Shown piece by piece: positions 54,872 to 63,731 of a DNA stretch of 64,000 nt (position 1 is its first letter; each line of letters starts with the position of its first letter). This DNA is from Chryseobacterium sp. c4a (GTDB lineage: Bacteria; Bacteroidota; Bacteroidia; Flavobacteriales; Weeksellaceae): the NCBI RefSeq assembly GCF_009900745.1, contig NZ_WXVU01000002.1:248001-312000 (forward strand), read 5' to 3'. The notes under the pieces were generated by a model that ran no database searches, was not told where the DNA came from, and was given only the letters and a program-made list of their open reading frames with translations. The position numbers were made by a program, and so were the translations under genes.

Positions 54872-56437
54872 ATGATAGAAGTTATAGTCGGTGTTGTATG
54901 TTTAGTAATCGGGGCTGCCGTGGGAATAATTTTCTCAAAAAGCTCTCTGAATACTAAGGCAAAATTTATTATAGATGATGCCAAGAAAAACGCCGAAAAC
55001 CTTATAGAAAAAGCTAACGTACAAGCTGAATCCATAAAGAAAGAAAAGAACTTACAAGCTAAAGAAAAGTTCCTTGAATTGAAATCTCAGCATGATTCAG
55101 ATATTCAGGCTCGTGAAAGAAAAATGCAGGAAGCTGAAAAAAGAACGAAGGATAAGGAGCATAAAGTGACTGACGAGCTTGCCAAGACTGCAAAGCTTGA
55201 AAAAGACTTAGACAGACAGATCGCAGATTATGCTAAAAAGAATGAGATTCTAGACAAAAAGCAGCATGAATTAGATACAGCTACTGCTAAAAAAGTAGAA
55301 ATACTTGAAAAAATCTCTAATTATACAGCTGAAGAAGCGAAAGCAGAATTGGTAGAAACCATGAAAGCTGAAGCGAAAACAAGAGCACAGGCACACGTTC
55401 AGGGCATTATGGAAGAAGCTCAGATGAACGCTAAGAACGAAGCTAGAAAGATCGTTATCCAGACTATCCAGAGAATCGGAACAGAGCAGGCTATCGAAAA
55501 TTCAGTATCAGTATTCAACATTGAATCTGATGAAGTAAAAGGTAGAATCATCGGTAGAGAAGGTAGAAACATCCGTGCTTTAGAAGCGGTAACAGGAGTT
55601 GAGATCATCGTGGATGATACTCCGGAAGCTATTCTCCTTTCATGTTTCGATCCGGTAAGAAGAGAGATCGCAAGATTATCACTTCACAGATTGGTAACCG
55701 ACGGTAGAATTCACCCGGCAAGAATCGAAGAAGTCGTAGAAAAGACAAGAAAACAAATTGAAGAGGAGATCATTGAAGTAGGAAAAAGAACGATTATTGA
55801 TTTAGGTATCCATGGATTACACCCGGAATTAATCAAGATTGTAGGTAGAATGAAATACCGTTCTTCTTACGGACAGAACTTATTACAGCACTCAAGAGAA
55901 GTAGCCAACATCGCTGCAACTATGGCTGCTGAATTAGGATTAAACGTTAAATTAGCTAAGAGGGCAGGTTTACTACACGATATTGGTAAAGTTCCTGAGC
56001 AGGAATCAGAACTACCACACGCTTTATTAGGAATGCAGTGGGCTGAGAAATATGGTGAAAACCCAGAGGTTGTAAACGCAATTGGTGCTCACCACGACGA
56101 AATTGAAATGAAGTCTCTATTATCTCCGATCATTCAGGTAGCTGATGCGATCTCAGGAGCAAGACCGGGAGCAAGAAGACAAGTATTGGAATCTTACATC
56201 CAGAGACTGAAGGATCTTGAATCTGCAGCATTAAGCTTCGATGGAGTATCAAGCGCTTATGCAATCCAGGCAGGTAGAGAATTAAGAGTAATGGTAGAAA
56301 GTGGAAAAGTAAACGACGAAGTAGCTTCTCAACTATCTTACGATATCTCTGAAAAGATCCAGAATGAACTTACTTACCCTGGACAGGTGAAAGTAACCGT
56401 AATCAGAGAAACAAGAGCCGTGAATATTGCAAGATAA
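54872..56437 (+). CDS. rny: Ribonuclease Y
   Basis: A 521-residue membrane-anchored endoribonuclease initiating mRNA decay. An N-terminal membrane helix (residues 2-22) is followed by a long coiled coil (about 30-190), a KH domain with [29 protein letters not shown] (quoted in part), and an HD domain with [17 protein letters not shown] and [17 protein letters not shown] and [28 protein letters not shown] end the protein. It lies after the 6S RNA gene and before a terminator. Confidence 0.96.
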   Translation: MIEVIVGVVCLVIGAAVGIIFSKSSLNTKAKFIIDDAKKNAENLIEKANVQAESIKKEKNLQAKEKFLELKSQHDSDIQARERKMQEAEKRTKDKEHKVTDELAKTAKLEKDLDRQIADYAKKNEILDKKQHELDTATAKKVEILEKISNYTAEEAKAELVETMKAEAKTRAQAHVQGIMEEAQMNAKNEARKIVIQTIQRIGTEQAIENSVSVFNIESDEVKGRIIGREGRNIRALEAVTGVEIIVDDTPEAILLSCFDPVRREIARLSLHRLVTDGRIHPARIEEVVEKTRKQIEEEIIEVGKRTIIDLGIHGLHPELIKIVGRMKYRSSYGQNLLQHSREVANIAATMAAELGLNVKLAKRAGLLHDIGKVPEQESELPHALLGMQWAEKYGENPEVVNAIGAHHDEIEMKSLLSPIIQVADAISGARPGARRQVLESYIQRLKDLESAALSFDGVSSAYAIQAGRELRVMVESGKVNDEVASQLSYDISEKIQNELTYPGQVKVTVIRETRAVNIAR

Positions 56438-56460
56438 TAATCGGAACAAGATATTTTATA

Positions 56461-56488
56461 AAAACCTTTCAAGAAATTGAAAGGTTTT
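56461..56488 (+). terminator. Terminator of rny
   Basis: AAAACCTTTC and GAAAGGTTTT around an 8-base loop, followed by more T. Confidence 0.85.
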
Positions 56489-56510
56489 TTATTTTTATCA
56501 AAACTTAACA

Positions 56511-57752
56511 ATGCAAGAATTATCTCTGTCTTCAAAATTGAAGTACATTTTCTCTATTCCCGTTATTATTGCAGCCTTGGGCTATTTCGTAGATATCTAT
56601 GATCTTCTCCTGTTTGGGATTGTGAGGATTCCCAGTTTAAAAGCTTTAGGGCTTAATCCTGATGTTGACGGAACCTTTATTTTGAACTGCCAGATGGTAG
56701 GACTTCTTATTGGGGGAGTATTCTGGGGAGTCTTTGGAGACAAAAAAGGAAGACTTTCTGTACTTTTTGGTTCTATTCTTGTGTATTCCCTGGCCAATAT
56801 TGCCTGTGGATTTTTGCCTTATTTCCCAAAAGATCATTTAGTGTATCAATATGCCGCTTTAAGATTTATTGCGGGTATAGGACTTGCAGGAGAGCTTGGA
56901 GCCGGAATTACACTGGTTTCTGAAAGTCTGCCGAAGAATTTAAGAGCCATTGGTACCTCAGTAGTAGCAGGATTTGGATTAATGGGTGCTGTTGTAGCTC
57001 AATTAACGGTAGAATTAGCTGGAGGCTGGAATATTTCTTATATCATTGGCGGTATTATGGGAATTCTATTATTATTGCTGAGAATCAGCGTTTCAGAATC
57101 CGGAATCTATAAGAATATTGAACATAAAAGTGTTTCCAAAGGAAATTTTCTTTCCTTTTTCACCAATAAAGACAGATTGATACGATATTTGAAATGTATT
57201 GCTGTGGGATTACCTACCTGGTATTGTATTGGAATTTTAGCTGTTTTAGCTAACCAATTTGCTCCTGAATTTGGAATCAAGGAGATTAATCCGGGAAAGG
57301 CTATTATGTGGGCCTATGTAGGTATTTCTGTGGGTGATCTGATGAGTGGTTTTATTTCTCATGCTTTAAAATCACGTAAGATGGCTATTTTTTATATGCT
57401 TCTGTTTACTTTGGTAGGGGTAGGAATTATGTTGTTTGGAAATACAAATACCGAAACAAAGTATTATCTGTTCTGTGTATGGTTGGGCTTTGGCACCGGA
57501 TATTGGGCGATGTTTGTCACTCTGGTAGCAGAGCAATTTGGAACGAATATCAGAAATACAGCCACCACTACTGTTCCCAATATGGTAAGAGGGCTGGTAC
57601 CTGTCATGATTCTGGCTTTTGATTTCTTTAAAGGTAGTTTTTCAGTAGTGGAAAGCGCAGCAATTGTAGGTGTTGTAGTATTTGGGTTAGCTTTTTATTC
57701 TTCATTGACGATTTCTGAAACTCATAATAAAGACTTGGAATTTACAGAGTAA
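56511..57752 (+). CDS. MFS transporter
   Basis: A 413-residue major facilitator superfamily protein with about 12 membrane segments. GVFGDKKGRLSVLFGS (around residues 72-87) is the loop 2-3 motif A, and RFIAGIGLAGELGAGITLVSESLPKNLRAIG (quoted in part) is the metabolite:H+ symporter-like TM4-5 motif. The substrate is not evident; this branch includes sugar acid and sialic acid-like symporters and metabolite transporters. No adjacent catabolic gene helps. Confidence 0.82.
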   Translation: MQELSLSSKLKYIFSIPVIIAALGYFVDIYDLLLFGIVRIPSLKALGLNPDVDGTFILNCQMVGLLIGGVFWGVFGDKKGRLSVLFGSILVYSLANIACGFLPYFPKDHLVYQYAALRFIAGIGLAGELGAGITLVSESLPKNLRAIGTSVVAGFGLMGAVVAQLTVELAGGWNISYIIGGIMGILLLLLRISVSESGIYKNIEHKSVSKGNFLSFFTNKDRLIRYLKCIAVGLPTWYCIGILAVLANQFAPEFGIKEINPGKAIMWAYVGISVGDLMSGFISHALKSRKMAIFYMLLFTLVGVGIMLFGNTNTETKYYLFCVWLGFGTGYWAMFVTLVAEQFGTNIRNTATTTVPNMVRGLVPVMILAFDFFKGSFSVVESAAIVGVVVFGLAFYSSLTISETHNKDLEFTE

Positions 57753-57851
57753 ATTTTAATTTGTTTAAAAATTAAAAACAGAATTATTGTGTTTTTTGAT
57801 ATTGTAATCGTATTTAAATCAGTTGTTTATTTTAATTTTAATAAATTTTTG

Positions 57852-57881
57852 TTGTGAATGTTTAATATTTGTTTAACTTTG
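57852..57881 (+). promoter_or_regulatory. Promoter of the Cys-rich peptide gene
   Basis: TTG (57852-57854), a 19-base spacer and TAACTTTG (57874-57881) fit the Bacteroidetes consensus. The start lies 44 bases downstream. Confidence 0.6.
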
Positions 57882-57924
57882 GGATGTAACTAAAACTATA
57901 CGTTTAACTAAAAAAACAAATAAC

Positions 57925-58107
57925 ATGAACATTACTAAAAATGCTAAAAAATTAAGAAAGGCAGATCTGAAAAACATTACAGGAGGAGTAAGCGGTAAAC
58001 CGGATTTATCCCTTTGTGGATGCAGCTGTTCAGGAGCTGTTACAGGCCCGGAGTATTGCTCTATCTATATCGGTTGTCCACAGGTATATAACTGTCCGCA
58101 GATATAA
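57925..58107 (+). CDS. Cys-rich double-glycine peptide precursor
   Basis: A 60-residue peptide. The first 21 residues are a leader ending in KKLRKADLKNITGG, the double-glycine type seen in flavobacterial bacteriocin-like precursors. The 39-residue core has six Cys (31, 33, 35, 45, 51, 57), in LCGCSCSG, YCSIY, GCPQ and NCPQ, a pattern fit for disulfides or thioether links. It has its own promoter and a perfect terminator. No processing or export genes are nearby, so it is an orphan precursor. Confidence 0.8.
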   Translation: MNITKNAKKLRKADLKNITGGVSGKPDLSLCGCSCSGAVTGPEYCSIYIGCPQVYNCPQI

Positions 58108-58148
58108 TAAATTATTTAGAATGCAATAAACATTTCCACATTTAATAG

Positions 58149-58187
58149 GCAGCACCCTTCTGATTTCAGAAGGGTGCTGCTGTTTTT
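58149..58187 (+). terminator. Terminator of the Cys-rich peptide gene
   Basis: A perfect 14-bp stem, GCAGCACCCTTCTG (58149-58162) and CAGAAGGGTGCTGC (58167-58180), with a T run on the forward strand. The convergent yeiH-like stop lies 6 bases beyond the stem, at 58186. Confidence 0.85.
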
Positions 58188-59121
58188 AGTGAATAATATA
58201 TAACAAACTTCCAACACTAATCGTTACCCAAAGCAGTACAGCAGTAAGTAAGGGCTTAAGACCTATTGTTTTCAAAGTCTGGATAGAAAGAGTAGAACCA
58301 ATAAAAAATAGGGTTAGGTTTAATCCGGATTTAGCCAAAGAAGTAATAGCAGTACTGAAAGTATCCATAATTGGAAAATAAGTATTCAGTAGAATGGCCA
58401 AAATGAAATATCCAATAAACCACGGAATTTTAATTTTTGAATCTTTACTTTTAAAAATAAACATAGTAATCAGGGAAACCGGAATAATCCATAAAGCACG
58501 AGCTAATTTAACCGTTGTGGCAATTTTTAAAGCTTCATCCCCATATTTACCGGCAGCTCCCACAACTGAACTTGTATCATGAATCCCTACAGCGCACCAT
58601 AGCCCAAACTGTTCCTGAGAGAGATTAAGCAGATGCCCGATCGCAGGATACACAAATAAAGCAATAGAATTCAAGGTAAAAACAATTGCTAATGCCAGAG
58701 ATATTTGTTTGGTAGTAGGTTTAATGATGGGAGAAACCGCAGCAATGGCACTTCCGCCACAGATTGCAGTTCCGGCAGACAAAAGATAGGATAGCGGTCT
58801 TTCAAGCTTGAAGATCTTTCCTAAAAAATATCCCAAAACCATTACAGTGATAATACTTACAACCGTTAACATCAGACCTGTTTTACCGGCATGAAGCGCT
58901 TCGTTCAGTTTTAATCCAAAGCCTAATCCGACAATAGAGATCTGTAACAGCAGGTGAATATATTGATGCAAATGCTTTTCAAATGGGTTTCCCATAAAAA
59001 CAGCCAGAGCAAAACCTAGTGCCAGAGCAATGGGAGAAGAAATGAATGGAGTAAGGCATAAAACTGCCAATCCAATAAAAATTATTTTTCGCGTCGTTTC
59101 ATTTTGAATGAAATCTTTCAT
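58186..59121 (-). CDS. yeiH: YeiH family putative sulfate exporter
   Basis: A 311-residue membrane protein with about ten helices, in the UPF0324/YeiH (putative sulfate exporter) family. GFGLKLNEALHAGKTGLML, AGTAICGGSAIAAVSPII and GIHDTSSVVGAAGKYGDEAL are the family signatures. The start at 59121 (MKDFIQNETT) is favoured over one nine residues upstream. The LysR gene upstream resembles the YeiE regulator that accompanies yeiH in enterics, so substrate-responsive control is likely. Confidence 0.87.
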   Translation of the reverse strand: MKDFIQNETTRKIIFIGLAVLCLTPFISSPIALALGFALAVFMGNPFEKHLHQYIHLLLQISIVGLGFGLKLNEALHAGKTGLMLTVVSIITVMVLGYFLGKIFKLERPLSYLLSAGTAICGGSAIAAVSPIIKPTTKQISLALAIVFTLNSIALFVYPAIGHLLNLSQEQFGLWCAVGIHDTSSVVGAAGKYGDEALKIATTVKLARALWIIPVSLITMFIFKSKDSKIKIPWFIGYFILAILLNTYFPIMDTFSTAITSLAKSGLNLTLFFIGSTLSIQTLKTIGLKPLLTAVLLWVTISVGSLLYIIH

Positions 59122-59232
59122 ATTTCGAACTTTTAAAATCTGATTCAAAATTCGGGAATATGTTATTATAAAGTAAATCGTATTTTGTTATATTGGATAA
59201 CTAAAAGTTATAAAGATAAAAAATGAAAGATG

Positions 59233-59362
59233 AAAGATCTTGTCGCTAAACAACTTTTATTTGTGTACATATGCATGCGGATATCAACATCAATAGGGGT
59301 GGGCTTTAGCCCGGCCTAATCAAAAAAAACTAAACTTCTGACGGCTTTAGCCAAAACCTAGA
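59233..59362 (+). repeat. Long dispersed repeat, copy 1
   Basis: About 130 bp beginning AAAGATCTTGTCG and containing the hairpin GGGCTTTAGCCC and the string GGCTTTAGCCAAAACC. The first 80 bases match the copy at 61935 with about six differences, in the same orientation. It lies in the 340-bp gap between the yeiH-like gene and the LysR gene; the rest of the gap shows nothing. Confidence 0.75.
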
Positions 59363-59461
59363 AATATTGATTCAGGTATATCTTTATTCAATAAACCTCA
59401 AAAACATTTGGCAAAACGATTGGATTTTCCTTTCATTTAAAGATTCAGTATTGCAAAAAAA

Positions 59462-60337
59462 CTACTCTGCAAATCTTAAAAACAATTCTATTAATTCAGA
59501 CTGCTCTCCTTTCGGAAGAATAAAATGAAAATCTCTTTCAATATTGAAATTTTTAATGTCAATAACGGTAAGAACATTATTTTTCAACTCATTTAAAATG
59601 GTGCTGATAGAAAGAAAAGCCATACAATCTGAATGAAGAAGATAGTTTTTGATGCTTTCACTGCTTCCTAACTGAATAACAGTATTCAATTCATGAATGT
59701 TAATTCCTTTTTCTCTTAATCTGTTTTGGATAAATTCAAGAGTTCCTGAACCCTGTTCACGGAAAATAAGATTCAATTGATACAGGTCTTTAACATTTAA
59801 CATTTTATGAGCCAAAGGATGGTCTGATTTGGCTGCCAGAACAATTTCATCGGGTTTAAAAGTCTTATAATCAAAATAAGAAGATTGCGATTCACCTTCA
59901 ATGATACCAAGATCAATCTTTTCTTCTTTTAAAAGTGCTGAAATGGCTTCAGTATTCCCGGTCAGCAGCTCAATTTTGATATCTTTATAATAAGCATTGA
60001 ACTTGGCTAAGATTTCAGGCAAAATGTACTGAGCAACAGTGGTACTTGCCCCAATGATAAGCTTTCCTTTGTGTTGTTGGTTGATCTGACTGATTTCAAA
60101 CTCCAGATCCCGGTAGATATTTCTGATCTTTTCAGCATATTCATACAGAATTTTGCCACTTTGTGTCAACTGTATAGAAGTTCCCTTCCTGTCAAATAGT
60201 TTGGTGCTCAACTGAACCTCAATTTCTTTGATGTGCTTGGTAACTGCCGGCTGCGAAATATGAAGCTCCTCAGAAGCCTTAGTAAAACTCAGTCTGGAAG
60301 CTACCGTATGGAAAACTTTTAACCTGTAATCGAACAT
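59462..60337 (-). CDS. LysR family regulator (YeiE-like)
   Basis: A 291-residue LysR-type activator. The N-terminal helix-turn-helix reads RLSFTKASEELHISQPAVTKHIKEIE (around residues 15-40, quoted in part), followed by a periplasmic-binding-like sensor domain (IIGASTTVAQYILPEILAKF and DLGIIEGE). CysB/YeiE-like members regulate sulfur-related genes. It lies upstream of the yeiH-like gene on the same strand. No operator was identified. Confidence 0.87.
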   Translation of the reverse strand: MFDYRLKVFHTVASRLSFTKASEELHISQPAVTKHIKEIEVQLSTKLFDRKGTSIQLTQSGKILYEYAEKIRNIYRDLEFEISQINQQHKGKLIIGASTTVAQYILPEILAKFNAYYKDIKIELLTGNTEAISALLKEEKIDLGIIEGESQSSYFDYKTFKPDEIVLAAKSDHPLAHKMLNVKDLYQLNLIFREQGSGTLEFIQNRLREKGINIHELNTVIQLGSSESIKNYLLHSDCMAFLSISTILNELKNNVLTVIDIKNFNIERDFHFILPKGEQSELIELFLRFAE

Positions 60338-60420
60338 GGTGCAAAAGTACGGATTATAGTTGTATTTCGAGTAACAGAGTTTGGGGTGTTTATGGTTCGG
60401 GATGCGTGTTTGGTGGTTTG

Positions 60421-61728
60421 TTAAAGAAAATCAGAAATGGATCGATCTTGTTGGCTCTCGTATCTTCTATTTTTAGCTTCACCAATTTTTTGTTTAGTAT
60501 AGATACTATTGTGACCTGAAAGAAGATAAGAAACAACGCAGGCGATTGCTATGTAAATACCACATTCTGCCCCGAATAATTCAATTCCCATCAGCATACA
60601 GGCTAATGGAGTGTTGGTTGCTCCTGCAAATACGGCTACAAATCCCATTCCTGCCAATAATCCAAAAGGCAATGGAATAAATAGGGATAATGCACTCCCT
60701 AATGTTGCTCCAATAAAAAATAATGGAGTCACTTCACCGCCTTTGAAACCTGCTGAAAGGGTAATAATAGTAAAAATCATTTTTAGAGCGAAATCATAAA
60801 GTGGAAGCTGCTTTTCAAAAGATTCCAGAATTACGGGTACTCCCAGCCCAATGTATCGTGTGGTGCCCATGAACAGAACAGCTAGAGCAATAATAATACC
60901 TCCCGCAACCGGGCGAAGTGGCGGATATTTAATTTTTGATTTAAAAATAGAACCCGTCCAATGGATGATTCTGCTGAATGCTGCAGCACAAATTCCAAAA
61001 GCAATACCAGCTAAAATACTATACAAGATAGGAAGAAACTCTAGTTTAGGAATAAAATCAATATGATAATGAGTGTGTTTAACATTCCAGAGATTGGTGA
61101 CCCAGTCTGCAAGTATTGCCGATGCAAATGCCGGAAATAGGGCATTATATCGTATTCTGCCAATTAGAAAAACCTCAAGCCCAAACACAGCACCTGCTAA
61201 AGGAGTTCCAAATACAGAACCGAATCCTGCGGCAATAGCAGCAATAATTAATATTCTTCTTTCACTTTTATCAAGCTTAAAGGGTTTGCTGAGTTGATCC
61301 GCAATAGCAGCTGCCATCTGAAGAGCTGTCCCTTCACGGCCGGCAGAACCTCCAAAAAAGTGAGTAGCAATAGTTCCTAAGTAAACAAAAGGAGCCATTT
61401 TGAACGGAATAATTCCTTTAGGTTCATGAATCGTATCAATGAGAAGATTATTTCCAGCTTCTACATCTTTTCCCCAATAATAATAGATAAGGCCAATTAA
61501 AAAACCGGCAACAGGAAGTAAAGCAATCAGCCACAAATGACTTTCTCTGAAATTGGTTACCCATTCCAATGATTGTAAAAAACCAGCAGATGCACTTCCT
61601 ACCAAAGCTCCTATAATGATACTGATCAAAAGCCATTTGCCAATATAAGGCAGTGCCGGAAATTTTCTAAAGAAAAATTGAGTTTGAAAAACTACTTTTT
61701 TAACAAGTGTTCGTTGATTTTTTGACAT
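60421..61728 (-). CDS. CLC-F type fluoride/proton antiporter
   Basis: A 435-residue CLC-fold membrane protein. The canonical CLC motifs are replaced by those of the fluoride branch: GNNLLIDTI (92-100) for GSGIP, GREGT (130-134) for GREGP, and GGEVTPLF near residue 330. Later GVPVILES and GFVAVFAGATNTPLACMLMG complete the filter region. CLC-F proteins expel fluoride in exchange for protons. The presence of a fluoride riboswitch directly upstream makes the assignment strong. Confidence 0.93.
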   Translation of the reverse strand: MSKNQRTLVKKVVFQTQFFFRKFPALPYIGKWLLISIIIGALVGSASAGFLQSLEWVTNFRESHLWLIALLPVAGFLIGLIYYYWGKDVEAGNNLLIDTIHEPKGIIPFKMAPFVYLGTIATHFFGGSAGREGTALQMAAAIADQLSKPFKLDKSERRILIIAAIAAGFGSVFGTPLAGAVFGLEVFLIGRIRYNALFPAFASAILADWVTNLWNVKHTHYHIDFIPKLEFLPILYSILAGIAFGICAAAFSRIIHWTGSIFKSKIKYPPLRPVAGGIIIALAVLFMGTTRYIGLGVPVILESFEKQLPLYDFALKMIFTIITLSAGFKGGEVTPLFFIGATLGSALSLFIPLPFGLLAGMGFVAVFAGATNTPLACMLMGIELFGAECGIYIAIACVVSYLLSGHNSIYTKQKIGEAKNRRYESQQDRSISDFL

Positions 61729-61762
61729 AATAATCCTGATTAGTTATTGTTTAATAATCTCT

Positions 61763-61824
61763 CAATCAGGCGTCATCAGCTTTTGTAAAGCGGTTGGGTA
61801 AGGAAGAACACCATTTCCTTTTAG
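61763..61824 (-). promoter_or_regulatory. Fluoride riboswitch
   Basis: On the reverse strand, upstream of the CLC-F gene, the sequence carries the conserved crcB-motif elements GGAAATGGTGTTCTTCC (61818-61802), AACCGC (61794-61789) and GCTGATGACGCCTGA (61780-61766), with the paired AGC near TTTTGTAAAGCG. It begins a few bases after the predicted transcription start and ends about 40 bases before the ATG. Fluoride would turn on expression of the exporter. Confidence 0.9.
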
Positions 61825-61829
61825 TGGTA

Positions 61830-61837
61830 CAAAGATA
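61830..61837 (-). promoter_or_regulatory. -7 box of the CLC-F gene
   Basis: TATCTTTG on the reverse strand, a few bases upstream of the riboswitch. The microsatellite at 61854-61940 starts where the -33 region should be. Confidence 0.6.
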
Positions 61838-61853
61838 TAAATTATGATTAAAA

Positions 61854-61940
61854 GATAAAAGATAAAAGATAAAAGATAAAAGATAAAAGATAAAAGATAA
61901 AAGATAAAAGATAAAAGATAAAAGATAAAAGATAAAAGAT
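61854..61940. repeat. Microsatellite of 7-bp units
   Basis: Twelve perfect copies of GATAAAA (61854-61937) and a partial thirteenth. They occupy the upstream promoter region of the CLC-F gene, about 17 bases upstream of its -7 box, and adjoin the second dispersed repeat. Confidence 0.95.
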
Positions 61941-62067
61941 CTTGTCGTTAAACAACTTTTATCTGTGTACATATACATGAGGATATCAACATCAATAGGG
62001 GCGGGCTTTAGCCTGGCCGCTCAATAAATAAAATAAACCAATTCATTGGCTTTAGCCAAAACCTAAA
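61935..62067 (+). repeat. Long dispersed repeat, copy 2
   Basis: The second copy of the repeat at 59233, in the same orientation, beginning AAAGATCTTGTCG and ending in TTGGCTTTAGCCAAAACC. The two copies lie 2.7 kb apart and flank the LysR and CLC-F genes. The region between the copy and the next gene stop at 62128 holds nothing recognised. Confidence 0.75.
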
Positions 62068-62127
62068 GACATCACGTGTATTTAACCAGAATATTCGGAC
62101 AAAATCCAGAGGGATTGGTACTATTTG

Positions 62128-62967
62128 TTAATAGATAGGATAATGCGCTGCCTTATCTATTTCAATAGGATTGTTGTATTTTCTGATTACTTCCTGCATG
62201 TTCTTGGTCTGAGTATTTAGCTCATCTACATTATGAATTTCTTTACCGTTGATGTTAATTTTCAGTTCATTATTAGATTTGCTGAAATTGTTTCTTTCAA
62301 AGGCAAAGGGATCATTATAAAACTCCAGAATCAGCTTTTGTTTTTGCTTTTCGTTGATAGGAATTGCTTTATTTCCAAAATTGGATTCTAAGAAATCTTC
62401 AGTAGCGTATACTTCCGGTAGTTCATTGCTCTTTACAAGATGATAGATGAAATTTTTCTTAGTATCCGATAATTCAAAAATCAAACCGGGTAAGCCACGC
62501 AATTTGAAAGGCCCTTCATAAAAGGGAATATCTTTACAAAACCATGCAGTCCAGTTTCGTCCTCCAAATTTGGTCGTTGCTTTTTGGAGGGTATAGCTTT
62601 CTGTTTTTTTAGTGTCATTGGAAATTGTCCAATTGATTTTATCTGTAGTTTTAAATGAATAATATCCATTTTTGATATTGATGAAATTTTCATTCTCAAA
62701 AGAATTAATCTTTCTTTTCACCACCTGACCTGTCATATCTGTATAACTAGAATTCATTCCGAACTTCTTGTTCAGAGAATCTGTAGTTGCGAGGTCTTTT
62801 CCATAGAATTTCACTTCTTTCGGACTAATATCAAGAATCATATTCAGCTTTTCATGGCCAGCTTCTGTAGAATCCATCTTATACTGAAGTTCATAAATAA
62901 ACCTATGAGTTTGTGACTTTAGAAAAACCATCAACAGAATGGCTGTGATTGTGAGAATATTTTTCAT
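62128..62967 (-). CDS. GLPGLI family protein
   Basis: A 279-residue exported protein with an N-terminal signal peptide (MKNILTITAILLMVFLKSQ) and the diagnostic segment PFKLRGLPGLIFELSDTKKN (quoted around residues 142-161) of the Bacteroidetes-specific GLPGLI family. Function is unknown. The start at 62967 is preferred; an upstream ATG at 63084 adds 39 residues with no signal peptide. It is a single gene without a clear terminator. Confidence 0.85.
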   Translation of the reverse strand: MKNILTITAILLMVFLKSQTHRFIYELQYKMDSTEAGHEKLNMILDISPKEVKFYGKDLATTDSLNKKFGMNSSYTDMTGQVVKRKINSFENENFINIKNGYYSFKTTDKINWTISNDTKKTESYTLQKATTKFGGRNWTAWFCKDIPFYEGPFKLRGLPGLIFELSDTKKNFIYHLVKSNELPEVYATEDFLESNFGNKAIPINEKQKQKLILEFYNDPFAFERNNFSKSNNELKININGKEIHNVDELNTQTKNMQEVIRKYNNPIEIDKAAHYPIY

Positions 62968-63143
62968 ATTATACTTGAAATGGGTGGATACTAAATTAGA
63001 TAATCCTAATGTGTTGTACAATAAAATAATATGAAAAGTATTGTGGGGAACTTTTGGTTTTAATTTTGAAAGGAATTCCTGCAATCAATTATCATCATCC
63101 CAAAAACTAACCCCCGGCAACTCGAATCTCATACCTCCAACTT

Positions 63144-63611
63144 TTATAAAAAAGGTTTCATCTCATCTTCAATCTGTGTTCTTAGTTCCATCAAACGTTT
63201 CGCATATTGTTCCTGTTGTTTTTGTTCTTCAGTTTCAGGAATCCATTTGGGAACCGGAAGTTTTTTCCCATTTTCGTCTACAGCTACAAAAACAATGATG
63301 CAGTGCGTTTTTTTATCGAAAGTAGGTTGCTTCAGGTTTCGGGAAAAGACATTGATCGCAATATGCATACTTGAACTGCCGGTATAGATGACCTGTGCGT
63401 CTACTTTTACCACCTCACCAATTTTTATAGGTTCATAAAAGCGGATTCCTCCCACATATACGGTTACTGAATAATTTCCACTCCAGGTAGTAGCACACGC
63501 ATATCCTGCCTGATCAATCCATTTCATAACGCTTCCGCCGTGTACATTTCCACCATAATTAACATCTGAAGGTTCTGAAATAAACTGAAAAGTAATAGGT
63601 TTGTTCTGCAT
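63144..63611 (-). CDS. Acyl-CoA thioesterase (hotdog fold)
   Basis: A 155-residue hotdog-fold thioesterase of the YciA/BACH type. NYGGNVHGGSVMKWIDQAGYACA carries the catalytic-type Asp (around residues 18-40, quoted in part), then GGIRFYEPIKIGEVVKVDAQV and a C-terminal charged helix with KQQEQYAKRLMEL. It hydrolyses acyl-CoA; chain length is not predictable. The single gene is divergent from the ArsC-like gene. Confidence 0.88.
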   Translation of the reverse strand: MQNKPITFQFISEPSDVNYGGNVHGGSVMKWIDQAGYACATTWSGNYSVTVYVGGIRFYEPIKIGEVVKVDAQVIYTGSSSMHIAINVFSRNLKQPTFDKKTHCIIVFVAVDENGKKLPVPKWIPETEEQKQQEQYAKRLMELRTQIEDEMKPFL

Positions 63612-63667
63612 TTTTATAAAATTTTAATAAAGTTATTTAATAATTTCCAAAGTTTTAGATTAAATCC

Positions 63668-63675
63668 TACTTTTG
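63668..63675 (+). promoter_or_regulatory. -7 box of the ArsC-like gene
   Basis: TACTTTTG, 56 bases before the start at 63732. Confidence 0.45.
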
Positions 63676-63731
63676 AAAGATTAAATAATAATGAAGCAGA
63701 ATTTTAACCAATAAAAGACTTAAGAATAGCA

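Noticed and set aside
61854..61940. Possible CRISPR-like array
   Set aside because: Units are contiguous 7-bp tandem repeats without spacers and no cas genes are present.
61766..61978. Reverse-strand ORF with repeated FYLLSFI units
   Set aside because: It is only the GATAAAA microsatellite read as protein, and it overlaps the fluoride riboswitch.
62968..63084. Longer start for the GLPGLI protein
   Set aside because: The extra 39 residues would put the signal peptide in the middle of the protein.
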